Source: Ligula intestinalis (taxonomy: Eukaryota; Platyhelminthes; Cestoda; Diphyllobothriidea; Diphyllobothriidae). Taken from it: DNA of 64,000 bases. The first letter of the stretch is position 1. Each line of letters starts with the position of its first letter. The stretch spans positions 8,969,486 to 9,033,485 of the forward strand of contig JAYGXS010000005.1 in NCBI GenBank assembly GCA_036362985.1. Reading direction: 5' to 3'. The notes under the pieces were generated by a model. The model made no database searches and was not told where the DNA came from. It saw nothing but the letters and a program-made list of their open reading frames with translations. Below, piece by piece: positions 1-11,414 of the stretch. A program made the position numbers and the translations under genes.

Positions 1-47
1 AACACTAGTAATTGTAGAGACTATGGAACCGATTTTTACTTTCTGAA

Positions 48-429
48 TTGTCCACAGCATATGGATTTACCTGCACTTGCGGATGCAAGTACATTGGCCG
101 TACGCAAATACAACTAGCGACCAGGACTGCTGAAAATTTGCCTGCTTGGCTTTTAAAACAAGAAAACAAAGTGCCACGTTCACCTTTTACAAAACAAGAC
201 AGTGGTCACTCCGCTGAGACCAACACACCTTTCTGAGTTCTCATTCGAGCGCGAACAAACCGGACCTTACGTTATATGGAAGCATCCTACATTCGGCGGG
301 AGAAACCCGGCCTATGTAAGCAACTAGACCGTGTAGTTGATCTTCAAGTGCCCTGGAAAATACATACCACACTTTTATTTTGTCAATTTCCCTCCCTCAT
401 TTTCGGCCCACGTTTAAAGTTGACATAAC
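48..429 (+). pseudogene. GIY-YIG nuclease fragment of a retroelement
   Basis: The translated frame shows the Cys-rich GIY-YIG core (CTCGCKYIGRT, then a conserved Arg and a Glu in the AENLPAWLL stretch). After one in-frame TGA at 234-236 the same frame continues with MEASYIRREKPGLC and a VVDL..PW tail, typical of the end of this nuclease domain in flatworm retroelements. It is the 3' end of a mobile-element ORF, possibly Penelope-like. The frame is open from 48 to about 429 apart from that single stop, so the copy is fairly young. The upstream RT part is outside the window. A related minus-strand fragment lies at 10385-10606. Confidence 0.7.
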
Positions 430-496
430 TATTGACGACTTTTCACGTTAACATGACCTTGCCATTATCGATTTTGTGAAAATTCAAAATGGTGTG

Positions 497-600
497 GTCT
501 CTAATTGTTTCGATCTTCATGCACAGAGAGGACGCAGTTGATAAGCTCTCTCGAAATTTATTTGTGCAAATAAATTCTGCTGTTTTGGCCAGCTTCAAAT
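497..600 (+). repeat. Half-copy of a fold-back repeat (family FB-a)
   Basis: This stretch, from CTAATTGTTTCG through ATGCACAGAGAGGACGCAG to TTCTGCTGTTTTGGCC, reappears at 8465-8645 as two facing arms. Here only one arm is present. It has no coding content and looks like a small non-autonomous element or its remnant. Confidence 0.6.
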
Positions 601-837
601 TTATACCTGGAAAAATGCTTTAAAGATTAAAAAAATACGTCACCCCTCACCTTACAGTCATGCATTATCGAAGGTCCTTCTATACGAGAGAAAAGGTACT
701 CCTAGTTTAATATATTTGATTTCAGTGTGTGCGCCTTTCAGCCTACTTGATAAGCATATGTGAGTCACAGTTCCTTCTCTTGGCACCAAACAGCTGGACT
801 ACAAACGCATATAGACCATAATTGGATTAAAATGTGT

Positions 838-1766
838 GTGTGTGTGTCGTAGCCCATTGTTGGGTCAGGGATCCCCGCCGGAATCCAAACTGGGAGAAGT
901 TGGGAGACGGAAAAATGCCGATACCTCGAGCGACTTGAGTCAAAGGTCCGCGGGAGTGAGGTGGGTGCATGGCCGGGAACTGCACGCGAACAGATGTTGA
1001 CAGTCATGCAGAGAAGCGCCGTAGTCGGGACAGCAGTCGGGTGTGGACGGGTCCAGCCGATGTTGATACTGGGAGAGGACCATTGAGTAGCCACTGCGCA
1101 GTTGAGCCAGAGTACAGCGAGTGACCCTCGGTAGATGTTGTCATGAGGCCGCAATCGGAGGTGGATAGCCACCCAAGAGGATCGGGGGACGGTAACCTCG
1201 TTTCTCCTCGACAACGACTCTCTGTGGTGGAGATGCTGGAAGCCTGTCTTGGTGGCAGAGCTATCAAAGGGTAGATCCGCGAGAGACGAGGCAACAGCTT
1301 GCTTGTAGAGAGCTCGAATAGACGGCCAGACATTGCGGCTGGGCGCAGGAGCGTTGCAACGGCGATGATTGGGATGGCTGGGTTGCGAACAAGTCCACCA
1401 GAACCGCTGACCTAGGAGTGTGTCGTGATGGGCGACCGGCAGGACAGAAACCTCTGCATGAAGATCTGTAGGCGACATTTTATGGCAGCCCGTGATCGTG
1501 CGGAGGGCTGGAGGCGGCGTAGGCTGGAAGAGCTCATCGTAGGAGACCAGATTGGTGCCACATAAGTGAGGTGTGGCTTTGCTAGCACCTTGAATTTGGT
1601 CGTCACAGTCTCTTTCGCGCAGACCCAGGATGTGCCTGCTAGAGCCTTGAGGACCTTGGTGCAGCGGCTCACTTTGCCTACGGCCTCCCTGGCATGGTCT
1701 GCGAACGTAAAAAGTGGAGCGTAACGCACGCCAGTCACTGTCACTGACGTCAGCTAGCGACCACAT
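838..1766 (-). mobile_element. 5'-truncated jockey/CR1-like non-LTR retrotransposon fragment
   Basis: Read on the minus strand, the C-terminal part of a non-LTR reverse transcriptase is visible in pieces across three frames. It begins with GVRYAPLFTFADHAREAVGK, continues through KALAGTSWVCAKETVTTKFK and LTYVAPIWSPTMSSSSLRRL, then GCHKMSPTDLHAEVSVLP, and ends with LPRVTRCTLAQLRSGY and a CP..-HLF.C tail (about 1020-1160). This order matches the region downstream of the RT palm in jockey-type ORF2 proteins. Frameshifts near 1490 and 1250, plus stops, show it is dead. The 3' end is near 838, at a short TG/CA run. Upstream RT and endonuclease parts are missing. Confidence 0.75.
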
Positions 1767-2015
1767 GTCACCCTCCCCCCTTCCCCCGTGTGGCAGGTGT
1801 TCATTTCACGCACGTCACAGCGATTTTCCCTCGGCTTTCTCTCCCCATGGCCACCAATGCTTACAGTCTATCCTATTTCAACCTTCTTCTGCAGTCAAAT
1901 GACCTCTACATGACGTTTTCACCATGCGGGTGGTGTGTAAACGATAAGTTTTAATTATAAGATATTTATAAACCCTGTCCAACTCTCTTACCTTACCAAT
2001 ACAAACGAAAGTACG

Positions 2016-3145
2016 AGTTCCAGGAAGTAATTAAGAGGACGCAGACGACTTGGGCGCTGGGACAATGGTTTTATTCGCCCGACATTTCGACATGCGTCAC
2101 GGATTCGTTTTCAGAGACGTAGTCAGAGAGCAAAAGCAGATAGGGTAGCACATGCATACGACTTTGCAGTATTTATAGGAACCAGAAGATAAAGTTGCCG
2201 AGGTACAATACCTTTGACAAATATTCAGAGAAAACGGCTACCCGCGCAACTTCCTCAACCGTTGCCTACGCAAACGAGATGGCCAACAAAGTCGCACCGA
2301 CCCCAAAATTTGGTGAGCGAGCCCGTACATCAAAAACGGCTCGGAGGCTATCGGCCGCCTTCTCGCGCCACGTGGAGTTGGAGTCGCACACAGGCCGGAA
2401 GCAACCATAAGATGCCAAATAATTAAACCGAAAGACCCACTGCCACGGCGAAAAACATCTGGAGTCATCTACGGGATCTGGTGCAGTTGCGGGCGACGCA
2501 CCTATGTCCGAGAAAATGGCAGGCTTTTCAAGACGCGAACTGCCGAACACGCGGCAGCAGTGCGGCGAAATGATGCCAATTCTCAAGTTGCGGCTCATTT
2601 GACGAGAACCGGCCACACATTCAAATTTGATGAGACTGAAATTCTCGCGAGAGGTGACAATCGGGTGAGCCAAGAATTACTTGAGTTATGGTTCACAGGC
2701 CCCCAACTCATAAACAAGTGCAACAATTTGCCCAATCCATATTCGATGCTGAGACTCAATTTGGCCAAAGCAAGTCGCCGCTTGGAGAATGGACAGGCCA
2801 CCGCCTTATCCTATACCAGTACCGGAGGGCCAGATGACCGGGCAATCATCATGCCTGAGTCCACCACGCATGATAAAAGGTCAGCAGGTCAAAGCCCGCT
2901 TGCCGTTCAACAGACCAAAACACTCAAGAAGGCAATTACGGTTAATTGTCGTCGTATGTTTGCAGTAATATCTGTATCCTATAAATACTGCAAACTCCTG
3001 TGCATGTGCTAACCTATCTGTTTTTTGCTTTCTGACTATGCCTCTGATGACGAAACCACGACGGACATCGAATCATCGGGCGAGTAAACGTATTTTCCAA
3101 GCGATCAAGTCGTCTTCTTTTCTCTTATCTTAATTATCAGTGCAA
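2016..3145 (+). mobile_element. Penelope-like element remnant (family PLE-A) between inverted terminal repeats
   Basis: The centre (about 2214-2830) translates as the end of a Penelope-like RT plus a GIY-YIG domain: FRENGYPRNFLNRCLRKR, GVGVAHRPEATIRCQ, PLPRRKTSGVIYGIWCSCG, then AEHAAAVRRNDANSQVAAHL, GHTFKFDETEILARGDNR and a LL.LWFTGPQLINK segment. The Tyr of the YVG core follows a Cys-x-Cys pair, as in the other copies. The first part is one frame off the rest. The flanks 2016-2172 and 2985-3145 are inverted copies of each other (CTATAAATACTGCAAA near the inner ends). Inverted or partial LTR-like ends are a known habit of Penelope-like elements. The RT palm is missing. Confidence 0.75.
3044..3079 (+). 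ncRNA. Hammerhead-like terminal hairpin of PLE-A (right end)
   Basis: CTGATGACGA is followed by a short imperfect stem and CGAATCATCGG. The same layout occurs at the ends of other Penelope-like copies here. The core differs from a canonical hammerhead by an extra base before stem II and, in this copy, a GAAT instead of GAAA, so catalytic function is unproven. Confidence 0.35.
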
Positions 3146-3394
3146 TTGCACATGCCTGCTGATGAATCGCCGAAAAAAATGTGTTTGCCGAATACACTTT
3201 TTTGAAAATCAAAAGACACATGAACAGTCCGTTTGTGAGCTGCGATTCCGATGGATCGCCATGGTCTTCTTCAGCGGGTGCATCTCCATCTCAAAGACGG
3301 CCATGGTTGTATTTAAGGCGGCCTGCAAATCTGGCCTGGTCAATTTGGATTGAGTTTTCGGATGTTCCATTCAGCGTTAGCATTTAGGAGCAGC

Positions 3395-3570
3395 GCTCTT
3401 GACAGGATTTGAACCAGTCAACCACAGTCTGTGGGGATCTACCAGTTAATTTTGGCACTTTTTCGGGTGGCATTCTGTCCCTCCAGAGATAAACGAGCTC
3501 TAAATTTTCACAGAACATCAAATTAGAATGAAGTTTTCTGCTCAAATTACAACAACAGAAAAGAGATATT
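3395..3570. repeat. Dispersed repeat, left copy flanking the hAT fragment
   Basis: The sequence from CCAGTCAACCACAGT through GAGCTCTAAATTTTCACAGA to ACAACAGAAAA recurs diverged, in the same orientation, at 5205-5365. The two copies bracket the hAT remnant. No ORF is supported in it. Confidence 0.55.
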
Positions 3571-3603
3571 TATGAGGAAACATGGGACCAATAAAATACA
3601 CCT

Positions 3604-4526
3604 TAGGGCCGGGGTTGGCAACCTATGGCTCGCAAACCAGATGTGGCTCTTTTATGATTGCCTCTGGCTGTCTCAGATAAAATTGGATTTACCAACTTCA
3701 GATTTCGTGACTTTGCCTCCTCCAATGACGTGCCGTCACAGAGACGCGTATTGGAATCAATTTAATCTCGACCAAACTCTGGCGTTCCACCCCGCCGCCC
3801 AAGGTTTAACAAAGTAGTTATTTTAGTATTCCCATTCCGACAAGCCGACATCAGCTGCTCTCCTTTTCTCCTGCGTCCCAATTGTTGCGACAAGCTCACT
3901 TAATCACAGACGCTCTACTTAAGCACGACAGCCCCTATACTTGACCTCAGCTTAGTCAAGGTCACGCGGGCAGATAAGGTTATCTTACACGCATAAGCCA
4001 GTCTGCCTCTACATGACAATCAGTATAACAACCTTACTCACTGACGATTAGCGAGTGAGTACCAAGTGTTCACCGAACACAGCCGACACAAGTTATATTT
4101 CTGGTGTCTACGTTAAAGATGTGAAGAAGTGGCTGACATGAAGGCCACACACGTGTCTTTGACTAAGTTCGAGTCACCCAATGAAGATTTGGAAAGAATC
4201 GCACGGCATAAAGCGGAGTTGGCGAGTAAGCACATGTGGACAGCAATTTAAAACTTCAACCCACAGAGCAGTTGATAATAAAAACTAAGAACGCGCTTCT
4301 TGTCACATACCCCATACTGCAGCGTGTGAGCATTGCTGTATTGACCTTGTTTGGACCTATGTATGCATGTGAGCAGTCATTCTCACATCTTAAATACATC
4401 AAGTCAACCCTACGATCACGTCTAACGGATGAAAGCCTCAAAGCCTACATAAAGCTTAACCTCACCAACAACCAACCAGACAGCAACGCCACCAGCAAAT
4501 CCCTCCAGCAACAGAAGTCGCATTAA
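3604..4526 (+). mobile_element. hAT-family transposon remnant with transposase C-terminus
   Basis: The frame at 4236-4526 ends in CEQSFSHLKYIKSTLRSRLT, DESLKAYIKL, the C-terminal dimerisation region of hAT transposases (C-E-Q-x-F-S plus R-S-R-L-x-D-E). A one-base shift upstream reveals a preceding in-family stretch (LTKFESPNEDLERIARHK). At 3612 the sequence GGGGTTGGCAACCTATGGCT resembles a hAT-type terminus. The catalytic Asp region and zinc finger are not visible, so this is an internally deleted relic. I could not find a convincing matching right terminus. Confidence 0.65.
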
Positions 4527-4779
4527 CGTTTAGTATTCTAAGAGAATTATTGAAAAGAACAAATCCACAGGCCTTTTATATTCACATTTAATTGAATCTT
4601 AAAATCGATTATATGGCTCTCACTGAAACTGAGAATTCATGTTGGCAAACATATCTTTTCGGCAATTTATCAGCGGGCCAGTACAATGCAAGGACAGGAA
4701 TGTTCAGTAATAGTAAGTTAATACGTGTGAACAGGAAAGTCAGCATCCCAAGAAGTAAAATTCTGTAGAAGGAGTTCTT

Positions 4780-4860
4780 TGGAAAAATGTTGTTTATTGA
4801 GTGAATTTTCGACACTGGCTCACCAGGTCGTCATCAGCCGGATGGGAATCGTACGAGAGA
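4780..4860 (-). repeat. Penelope-like end fragment (family PLE-B)
   Basis: TTTATTGAGTGAATTTTCGA and the following GGTCGTCATCAGCC match, in the same orientation, one arm of the inverted pair at 11415-11645. Read on the minus strand it contains CTGATGACGA, a CTGG/CCAG stem and TCGAAAA (4804-4838), the hairpin also found at PLE-A ends. Confidence 0.5.
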
Positions 4861-5204
4861 TACTAAAAACAATGTGGCAATAAATGCTCCTTTGATATTG
4901 CGTAGAATTGCTACAAAGTGGCCGTCCTTGTGTTTTTAATCAAGTGCTCCTACTTCGCGTTCAGTGAACAAATTTGCTGAATCTCGCCTGTGTATGTAGA
5001 AGTACCTAACGCCGGTAGTCTAACACTATGTTAAATCCAATGTGTAAGCAGTGATTCCGGGAATTCTGTGCTGGATCACCCTCGGTTTCTTCAAGTGATA
5101 AATTTCCACCTAAAGGACATTCGTCGAGTTCTATTGGGTTTTCCGGTGCTTCGTTATACTTTCATCTCCTATCGACAGATACCACTTCGGAGCAGACTTC
5201 CCGT

Positions 5205-5365
5205 CAGTAATTGCACCAGTCAACCACAGTATTTGGGGAGCTAACAATAAAATTGGAGACTTCTTTCAGTGACATTCTCTTGCTCCAGTGAAAATATAGC
5301 TCTAAATTTTCGCAAAACATCAAATTCAAAGGACGTTTTTCGCTCGAATCACAAGAACAGAAAAT
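5205..5365. repeat. Dispersed repeat, right copy flanking the hAT fragment
   Basis: Diverged direct copy of 3395-3570: CCAGTCAACCACAGTATTTG, then AGCTCTAAATTTTCGCAAAA, then CACAAGAACAGAAAA. It could mark an older host repeat into which the hAT element and neighbours inserted. Confidence 0.5.
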
Positions 5366-5689
5366 TTTGATCGCTTCCCTTGCTTATTGAACAGGTACTG
5401 GCAGTTTCTGTCCATGGACCTTTATTTTCGTGAAACGTCACTGGCCGGCGCACTTATGGCAACATTTTTCCTCAACTAAGAGACCATATCGGAGGAGAGA
5501 TATCGTGACGCCGATTCTTCAGTGTGCACCACTTCAGTAAAAAAAACTCTATGAGGGTAGGCTCAAGTAGGAATAAAAAGGAACTTTACAAATCCCGCTA
5601 TAGTAGCACCCGCATATATTTTGATCAGTAATTTTGTATGTTCATTCAAGGCGTCATATAAATGCACGCATTCCTGAGATGCAGCCAAT

Positions 5690-5835
5690 ACTCCTGTGAA
5701 TATGCTGCTCCTATCTGCTACTGTTATCTGACTATGTTTCTGATGACGAATCCGCAATGGATATCGAAACTTTAGGCGAATAATAGTATTGTCTCAGCAG
5801 TCGAGTCGCCTTCTTCTTAATTATTTCCTGGGAAT
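5690..5835 (+). repeat. Solo right end of a PLE-A element
   Basis: Matches the right end of the element at 2016-3145: ATCTGACTATGTTTCTGATG, the hairpin CTGATGACGAATCCG..CGGAT-like..TCGAAAC (5740-5776), GGCGAATAATAG, CAGTCGAGTCGCCTTCTTCT and TTAATTATTTCCTGG. No coding part is attached. Confidence 0.6.
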
Positions 5836-7044
5836 CGCATGTTCGCTTGTATTTGGCAATATGATACAATGTTGACAATCGAAGTACCATCATTCCAGCC
5901 TGTGCAACTACTCGTTCTTCGAAGAAGTAATCTCATAAATAAACGGAAGATAGTGGAAGCCTGACAGAGAGTCAAAGGAATTCTCACCCCGGGCAGCCGG
6001 GTTTTGCCAGTCCAGTTGGCATAGGTTTGGTAAACAGCACACGAAATGCATTCCGGTCATCCCGGCTCGTCTCCCATGCGCTTGGGCCTTGTAAGGGCAG
6101 CCAGCCAAATGTCCGACGGCGTCCGCGTCTGCAGAGGGATTTTGCTATTTCGCAAAACACCAACTGTCCCATGCGACACTAGTGAGAAAAAATCCCCGAA
6201 TAAAAATGCATTTCAGATCTAATAAAAACGACTAAGATGTGGGTCAAAAGTTTAAACCGTCGTGCCTTTTGACGCCAACCAGGTGTTTACACTTTGATTT
6301 CTTGTCAGCACAGACGAAGGATACAGAAATAGTGGCTAGAAGATGAAGAAAGACTTGTCAGCGTAACATGAGGTTCATCTAGGGGATCCGCTCGGCTCCG
6401 CATTGACAGTCAAAGTTCCCTTGACAGGTGTGATAATTTGGGCTGCAACTTTAACGAAACAAAAGAGTTAACCAAATTGCAATTCTCGGGTGAAATTTTG
6501 GTTAAGGAGGCAAAGTGTGTTGTGTGCCTGTTAGCAAAGGAAGGAAAAACATTCGGTAGTTATAGCTTGATATAGAACTTATGCTGATTAAGCAAAGGAA
6601 ACGCGAGCAAAATTTTGAAGTCTTAAAGCCTTTTCTCCATTACTTATAGTCTGAGGTCATTAATGATCATCTTCCAAAGTTTCGACAACTTGTTGGCTCT
6701 TAGGCAAAGGATCAAACGCAAACTTCGTGACTGGTTAACCCTTAGCAGAAGGCCTCTTTAGATGCTTGGAATATTCATCCTTCCTGAATGTGACATATCT
6801 CATGAATTTTGATCGCAAAAAATTAGACCATCAATTGTCGAATACCGAAATGCTGGAAATTTTATTTATTCACCTAGCCTTTTCTGGAAAATGTCTCTTT
6901 TGCTTGCCAAATATATATATATAGAAATAATTGTATTGGTCAGATTAATAGCAAATTTTAACGGAAGTCTACGTTTCGCATGCGCGCATGCTTTTCTCTG
7001 AAAAGAGACTAATAGAAACTCGAAGATTTTACCAAAGATTCAGT
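5836..7044. other. Non-coding stretch, nothing recognised
   Basis: About 1.2 kb, AT-rich in its second half. Short overlapping minus-strand ORFs near 5908-6172 have no recognisable domain and look fortuitous. I see no RNA gene, tandem array or regulatory site that I could defend. Confidence 0.6.
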
Positions 7045-7617
7045 GGCAAAAGTAAATTTATGTAGGCCCATTCATATACCCCTAGTCCCAGAATTTTTTC
7101 CTGCAAAAACGGTGGTTATAGATTTTTGTGGGGTGGGGAAATAGGATTGGCAGAGAAGGAATTTTTTAAAGTTACTGTAAAGTGAAAAAATATAGTTGGA
7201 GTTGCTCCCCGTGGCCGCCGGGAGAACGTTGTTCCGAATGTAAATTGAAGGCGTGCGCGGCGCTTCGCGTCGCGTCGCGGACTATACTAATCTAACTCCA
7301 GAACCCTAAGTTGGACGTAAGGTAAGTTGAAGTAGACGACCCTCTAACCACCATTTCAGTTTGTCGGGAAATTCAATAAACCTGCAATTTGATAATAGGT
7401 TTTTTCCGCAATAAGTAAAACGATAATACGGATTAGGAAAATCTACAGATATAACACTTCTAAATACAGGAAAATAAAAGTAAATTAAGCATTATTCAAA
7501 GTGTATTCCACTGTGTGCCCTAATTCCCCACCCATAAAACCTTATAACGACCGTTTTTGTAGGAAAATTTGAAGGAAGTAGGGATTAATGAGTGTGCCTA
7601 CATAAGCTAATGATGCC
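7045..7617. mobile_element. MITE copy 1 (573 bp, inverted ends GGCA...TATGTAG)
   Basis: Aligns end to end with 24015-24590. The ends are inverted: GGCAAAAGTAAATTTATGTA on the left against GGCATCATTAGCTTATGTAG read inward from the right, followed by shared inner parts such as AAAACGGTGGTTAT. The centre includes a GC-rich block around 7250-7280 (GCGCGGCGCTTCGCGTCGCG). There is no transposase ORF, so it is a non-autonomous DNA element. Copy 2 has a better preserved target duplication. Confidence 0.75.
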
Positions 7618-7924
7618 GATTTAGATTGGCAAGTCTGCATGATTTGATGCCCAGGCAATTCTTTATTTAAACATCGTGACGTCTTTCTGTCGTTCGCATT
7701 TACTGCAGAAAGGTTCCTAACCAAACGATTTGTCAAGCTGGAAGCATGCGGATGGAAATGTGTCTATGATCTAGTTTTCTCTAATTTTTAATTCAGAAAG
7801 GGAATGAGCAGGAGATTAGCAGGCTTTGTAATATTTTACTACTCGGTAATCAAATTTCATCCGACTACTAACGGAACTCATCTGTTGGGGGACGGTTCAT
7901 TAACGAGTGTCAATATTCCTCGAC

Positions 7925-8095
7925 TTAAACTGGCAAGGCAACAAGCTCATGGCGCAATGGTTAAGCCGTTTGACTCTGATCAAAAAGGTCGCAAGTTCGA
8001 GGCTCGAGTTGGACACCACTTGGGTCTGGGTATGACTGGCTGACGATGGCTAATAAACCAGAAATGCCCATTCCAGTTTCCCTTATCGTTGCCGG
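7925..8095 (+). repeat. tRNA-headed SINE (family SINE-1)
   Basis: The head contains a tRNA-like A-box region (TGGCGCAATGGTTAAGCCGT) and a B-box-like GCAAGTTCGAGGC. The body GGGTATGACTGGCTGACGAT, GGCTAATAAACCAGAAATGC, CCATTCCAGTTTCCC is shared with five other loci here. No tRNA can be folded over the whole stretch, so it is a Pol III-type retroposon and not a tRNA gene. Confidence 0.7.
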
Positions 8096-8464
8096 CAATG
8101 CTACCTCTCGATATTTCACGGGTAATCTGTTGTGCATTTACAATAATAGAATGGAGAATCAAAGCCAACAAATATGGTGACAAATACTCGAATATAAAAA
8201 GAAATGTGACTTTTTTAATGTTCAGCACAAAAAGTATCAGCACTATTCAGGAAGGGGAAACAACGGCCAAACATCCAATTTTTTTTACTTTGACTTAACT
8301 CTGAAATTAAAAACAGCCACAGGCAGCATTATTTATTATTTTCAATAAATGTTATGGCAGAGTTTAACTGTAATGCACCTTTGTATGAACTAGACAAGGA
8401 ATGGGCGCATACAGCAATTTGAATTTTCACAGAATTTTAAAGCTTTTTTCTAAGATATAAATTT

Positions 8465-8645
8465 TAAGCAGGCGAAAAAACAGCAGAATATATTTGCGAA
8501 AATAAATTTTGAGAGAACTTTCAACTGCGTCCTCTCTGTGCATGACTAACGAAACAATTAGAAAACGCAGTTGATAAGCTCTCTAGGAGTTTATTTGCGC
8601 AAATAAATTCTGCTGTTTTGGCCTGCTTCAAATTTTCACAGAATG
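8465..8645. repeat. Fold-back repeat, two facing arms (family FB-a)
   Basis: CAGCAGAATATATTTGCGAA at the left faces CGCAAATAAATTCTGCTG at the right, and both arms run into AACTGCGT/ACGCAGTT near the middle. The arm matches 497-600. It has no coding content. Confidence 0.6.
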
Positions 8646-10384
8646 TCAGTGCATAATAAAGGGGTAATTGTTTACTGCAAATAATGATCAGATAAAAGAC
8701 GCTACCTTATACTGAACCATAGGAAGTAAAAGGTGAAGGGGTTTGAGGAAAAAAACACAAATCACAGGGGTGATTAAATCTAGGCGTTTGAAAATTGACC
8801 ACATGTTCTGGCTGCTTGCATACAGTGGTCGCCGTTGACCACGTAATTTTCCTCAATTTGTATAAGTTTGATCATTACTCCAATATCAGTGTGAATGTAT
8901 TTAGGAAAAGATAGAAATAATAATGAACGGCATAAGGCCTATTAAATACTTAAAATAACTAAAGAAATAACTAAGCGTTCGTAAAGGAATATAAAATTTT
9001 CTCGATAATGCCGTGGTTCTAGAGACGTAAAAAAGAGCTCTAAATTAGGACAATAAATTAAGATATTGTGTTCAGTTAAAAACTTGAAGCAACCACTTTC
9101 TATATGATAAAAGAATTTTTTTCTATATATTCTGTAAAGTCTGTTCTTACCGGTTACGTATTTATTGCATGTCATCAAAAAAGCGTGTCATCGAATTGCT
9201 TGTTTTTACTATCTTCACTGATCAATTCATAATTTGCGCATCTGTTCGACGTTTACACCAAAACGTTTAAAATAAGGTATATATAAAGAGTATATACCGA
9301 AAAAAAGCGTTTTTGGATACGAGTTATTAGAATGATGACCATGTTGCTTATTTGTAGAAATTCCTCAAAACAGCAAACCACATTATCAAGAGTAAATCAT
9401 GTCAGCAGTATAACTCTGCAACAACTATTCCTTAGATCAATAAAAAACTTTCCATAAAATAATTACCACTTGGAAATTGCTTTGATTAGACACTCAGCTG
9501 CCGAACTTCTGTATATATTAAATTTCTCCAACGTAACGTCACAATAAAATTTGAGAATTTTGAGAATTTCTTTAAGTTTTTTGAAGAAAAACGATGCAAT
9601 TTGACTGGAAATAAAAGAACTGTCTTTTCTCCATATAATAGTTTACCTGCCGCATGAGTAGATTAATTCCATATTCAGATATATACTGGTGAATTAAAAA
9701 AACTGGCCATGTACATTGCCATTTTTTGAAGTATTTATCATTTTTTCGTCTGTTTCGTTTCTGAATAAAGTAAAAGGGGATTGTAAAGTATACAAAAAAA
9801 CTATTTTTTTTCACGAATAATATTGAATAAGGCATTATTTGTGCTAAATGTACGAAAACATGTTAGACATTTGGTTTTCGTTGAAGGACATTTAAGGTTC
9901 ATTACTGAATTCAACCAAAAACTCTTCTGCAAATGCATTTTTTAGAAAGAAACTTCACCAGATAGCTAAACATTATTTCTTAAACACAAATGTTCAATGT
10001 TACTGCCAACAAATTTGGTTCCTTTAACTTGGCTTCACTTCAATCTGAACAATTTTGTTTAAACTTTTCCAATTCTGGAAGGGATATCCTCCATAGCTTT
10101 TTTTATTTATTTTGGAGTTCATTCTAAGTATTCTCAACATTAATGTGCAGTTTGGTTCTCTCTGTCGTAATAGCATGGGAAATTGTTTCCATGTGAGGCT
10201 TCTTCCAATTTCCCTAATACTTATGTTTATTTCTCTTAATAAACCTAACTAAAATGACGATTTAACTAAGTTAATGACTTTTGCAGAATTCAATAAACTG
10301 AATGAATCACAATAGTGTTTTCAAATATATACCAAAGTGTCCAGGCAAATGTCATAATTAACGTTGCATGGCCTTCGGTGGCTA
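8646..10384. other. AT-rich non-coding stretch, nothing recognised
   Basis: About 1.7 kb of AT-rich sequence. The minus-strand ORFs near 8942-9178 and 9572-9835 are low-complexity Phe/Tyr/Ile-rich translations of AT-rich DNA and show no domain. I see no gene here. Confidence 0.6.
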
Positions 10385-10606
10385 CTGTAGGTCGGGTTGC
10401 TTCCAAGTAGCGCAGGGTTTGATTTGTTCTTTCCCGAACAGCCCCTGGGGTAGCTGCCAACAGTGAACAATCTTTAGCGGATTTTGAGTAAGTGAGGACA
10501 GTGGTACTTTATTTTCTTGCTTGAAAAGCCTATTAGGCAAGTGCTTAGTGGTCCTGCCCGCTAAGTGCATTGGCATACGCCTCTGAAAGAAGATAAAGTC
10601 AGTCAA
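10385..10606 (-). pseudogene. GIY-YIG retroelement fragment
   Basis: The minus-strand translation AGRTTKHLPNRLFKQENKVP matches the fragment at 48-236 (IGRT..., then LLKQENKVPRSPFTK) in order and spacing. It is shorter and its CxC..Y part is damaged. It appears to be a decayed relative of the same mobile family in the opposite orientation. Confidence 0.5.
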
Positions 10607-11414
10607 ACGCCTAATAAAAGCGCCCTTTGAAGAAAAAACTCATTTAAATAAGTTTTTCTTCTTGGGCTACGACATGGTCATTGCTTTTAGCTGGGCGCGT
10701 TCATTCTTCCCAGCGATGAGGTTTAATGTTCGGGTGAATTCACAAATATGAAACAAGTGGCCATCTGCAGTAGAAATAGTGTTCAGAAACCTACGAATTC
10801 GCTAAAAGCTTTGAAGAAGTACAAAGTTTTCCAGATGCAAATTTGTAGATTGAAAAAACGGCAATAAATCCAATAAATCTTGCTGTTTTTGCAATCTTCA
10901 ATTTAAAAAATTATTTTAATTTAAATATTTTGACAGAAGAAAGAACAGAATTAACACTTTTGTCAGTTGCTCGACAACCCTGAAGGTCGTGAAGTATTCA
11001 CAACCATTTCAATGGCTGTTTAAAATTCATCGAACTCTAACGAATAGAACTTCGTATGATAAATTTGACGCGAGCAAATTTATCTTAATATACACAAACA
11101 TTTCACGTTTACCATTGCACTCGACTATTCTAGTTCAAGCTATTAGTCACTGATCATCATGTCAACTTGTGACCTTATGATGCAGTTTATGTCTGCGACG
11201 TCCCTTTCGGCAAAATCAAGCAAAAGCCTGGTTGCCGTAGTTAGGCACATTTTAGGAAATCCACGGTCTTTCTTAACAACTGAGGAGTTCTCCGAGGGTC
11301 TATATTTTCTCCTATCCTCTTCTCCCTCCACACTGACGACCTATGATCGCCAAAGGAATGTTTATTGATAAAGTTGTTTAAGTTAATTTATTTCGTAAAA
11401 ACCGAAAGGCAGGC

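Noticed and set aside
765..1766. A 333-codon minus-strand open frame, the longest in the left part
   Set aside because: Only a middle part of it matches the retroelement protein; the conserved blocks continue in other frames. It is a frame crossing a decayed jockey-like fragment, not a host gene.
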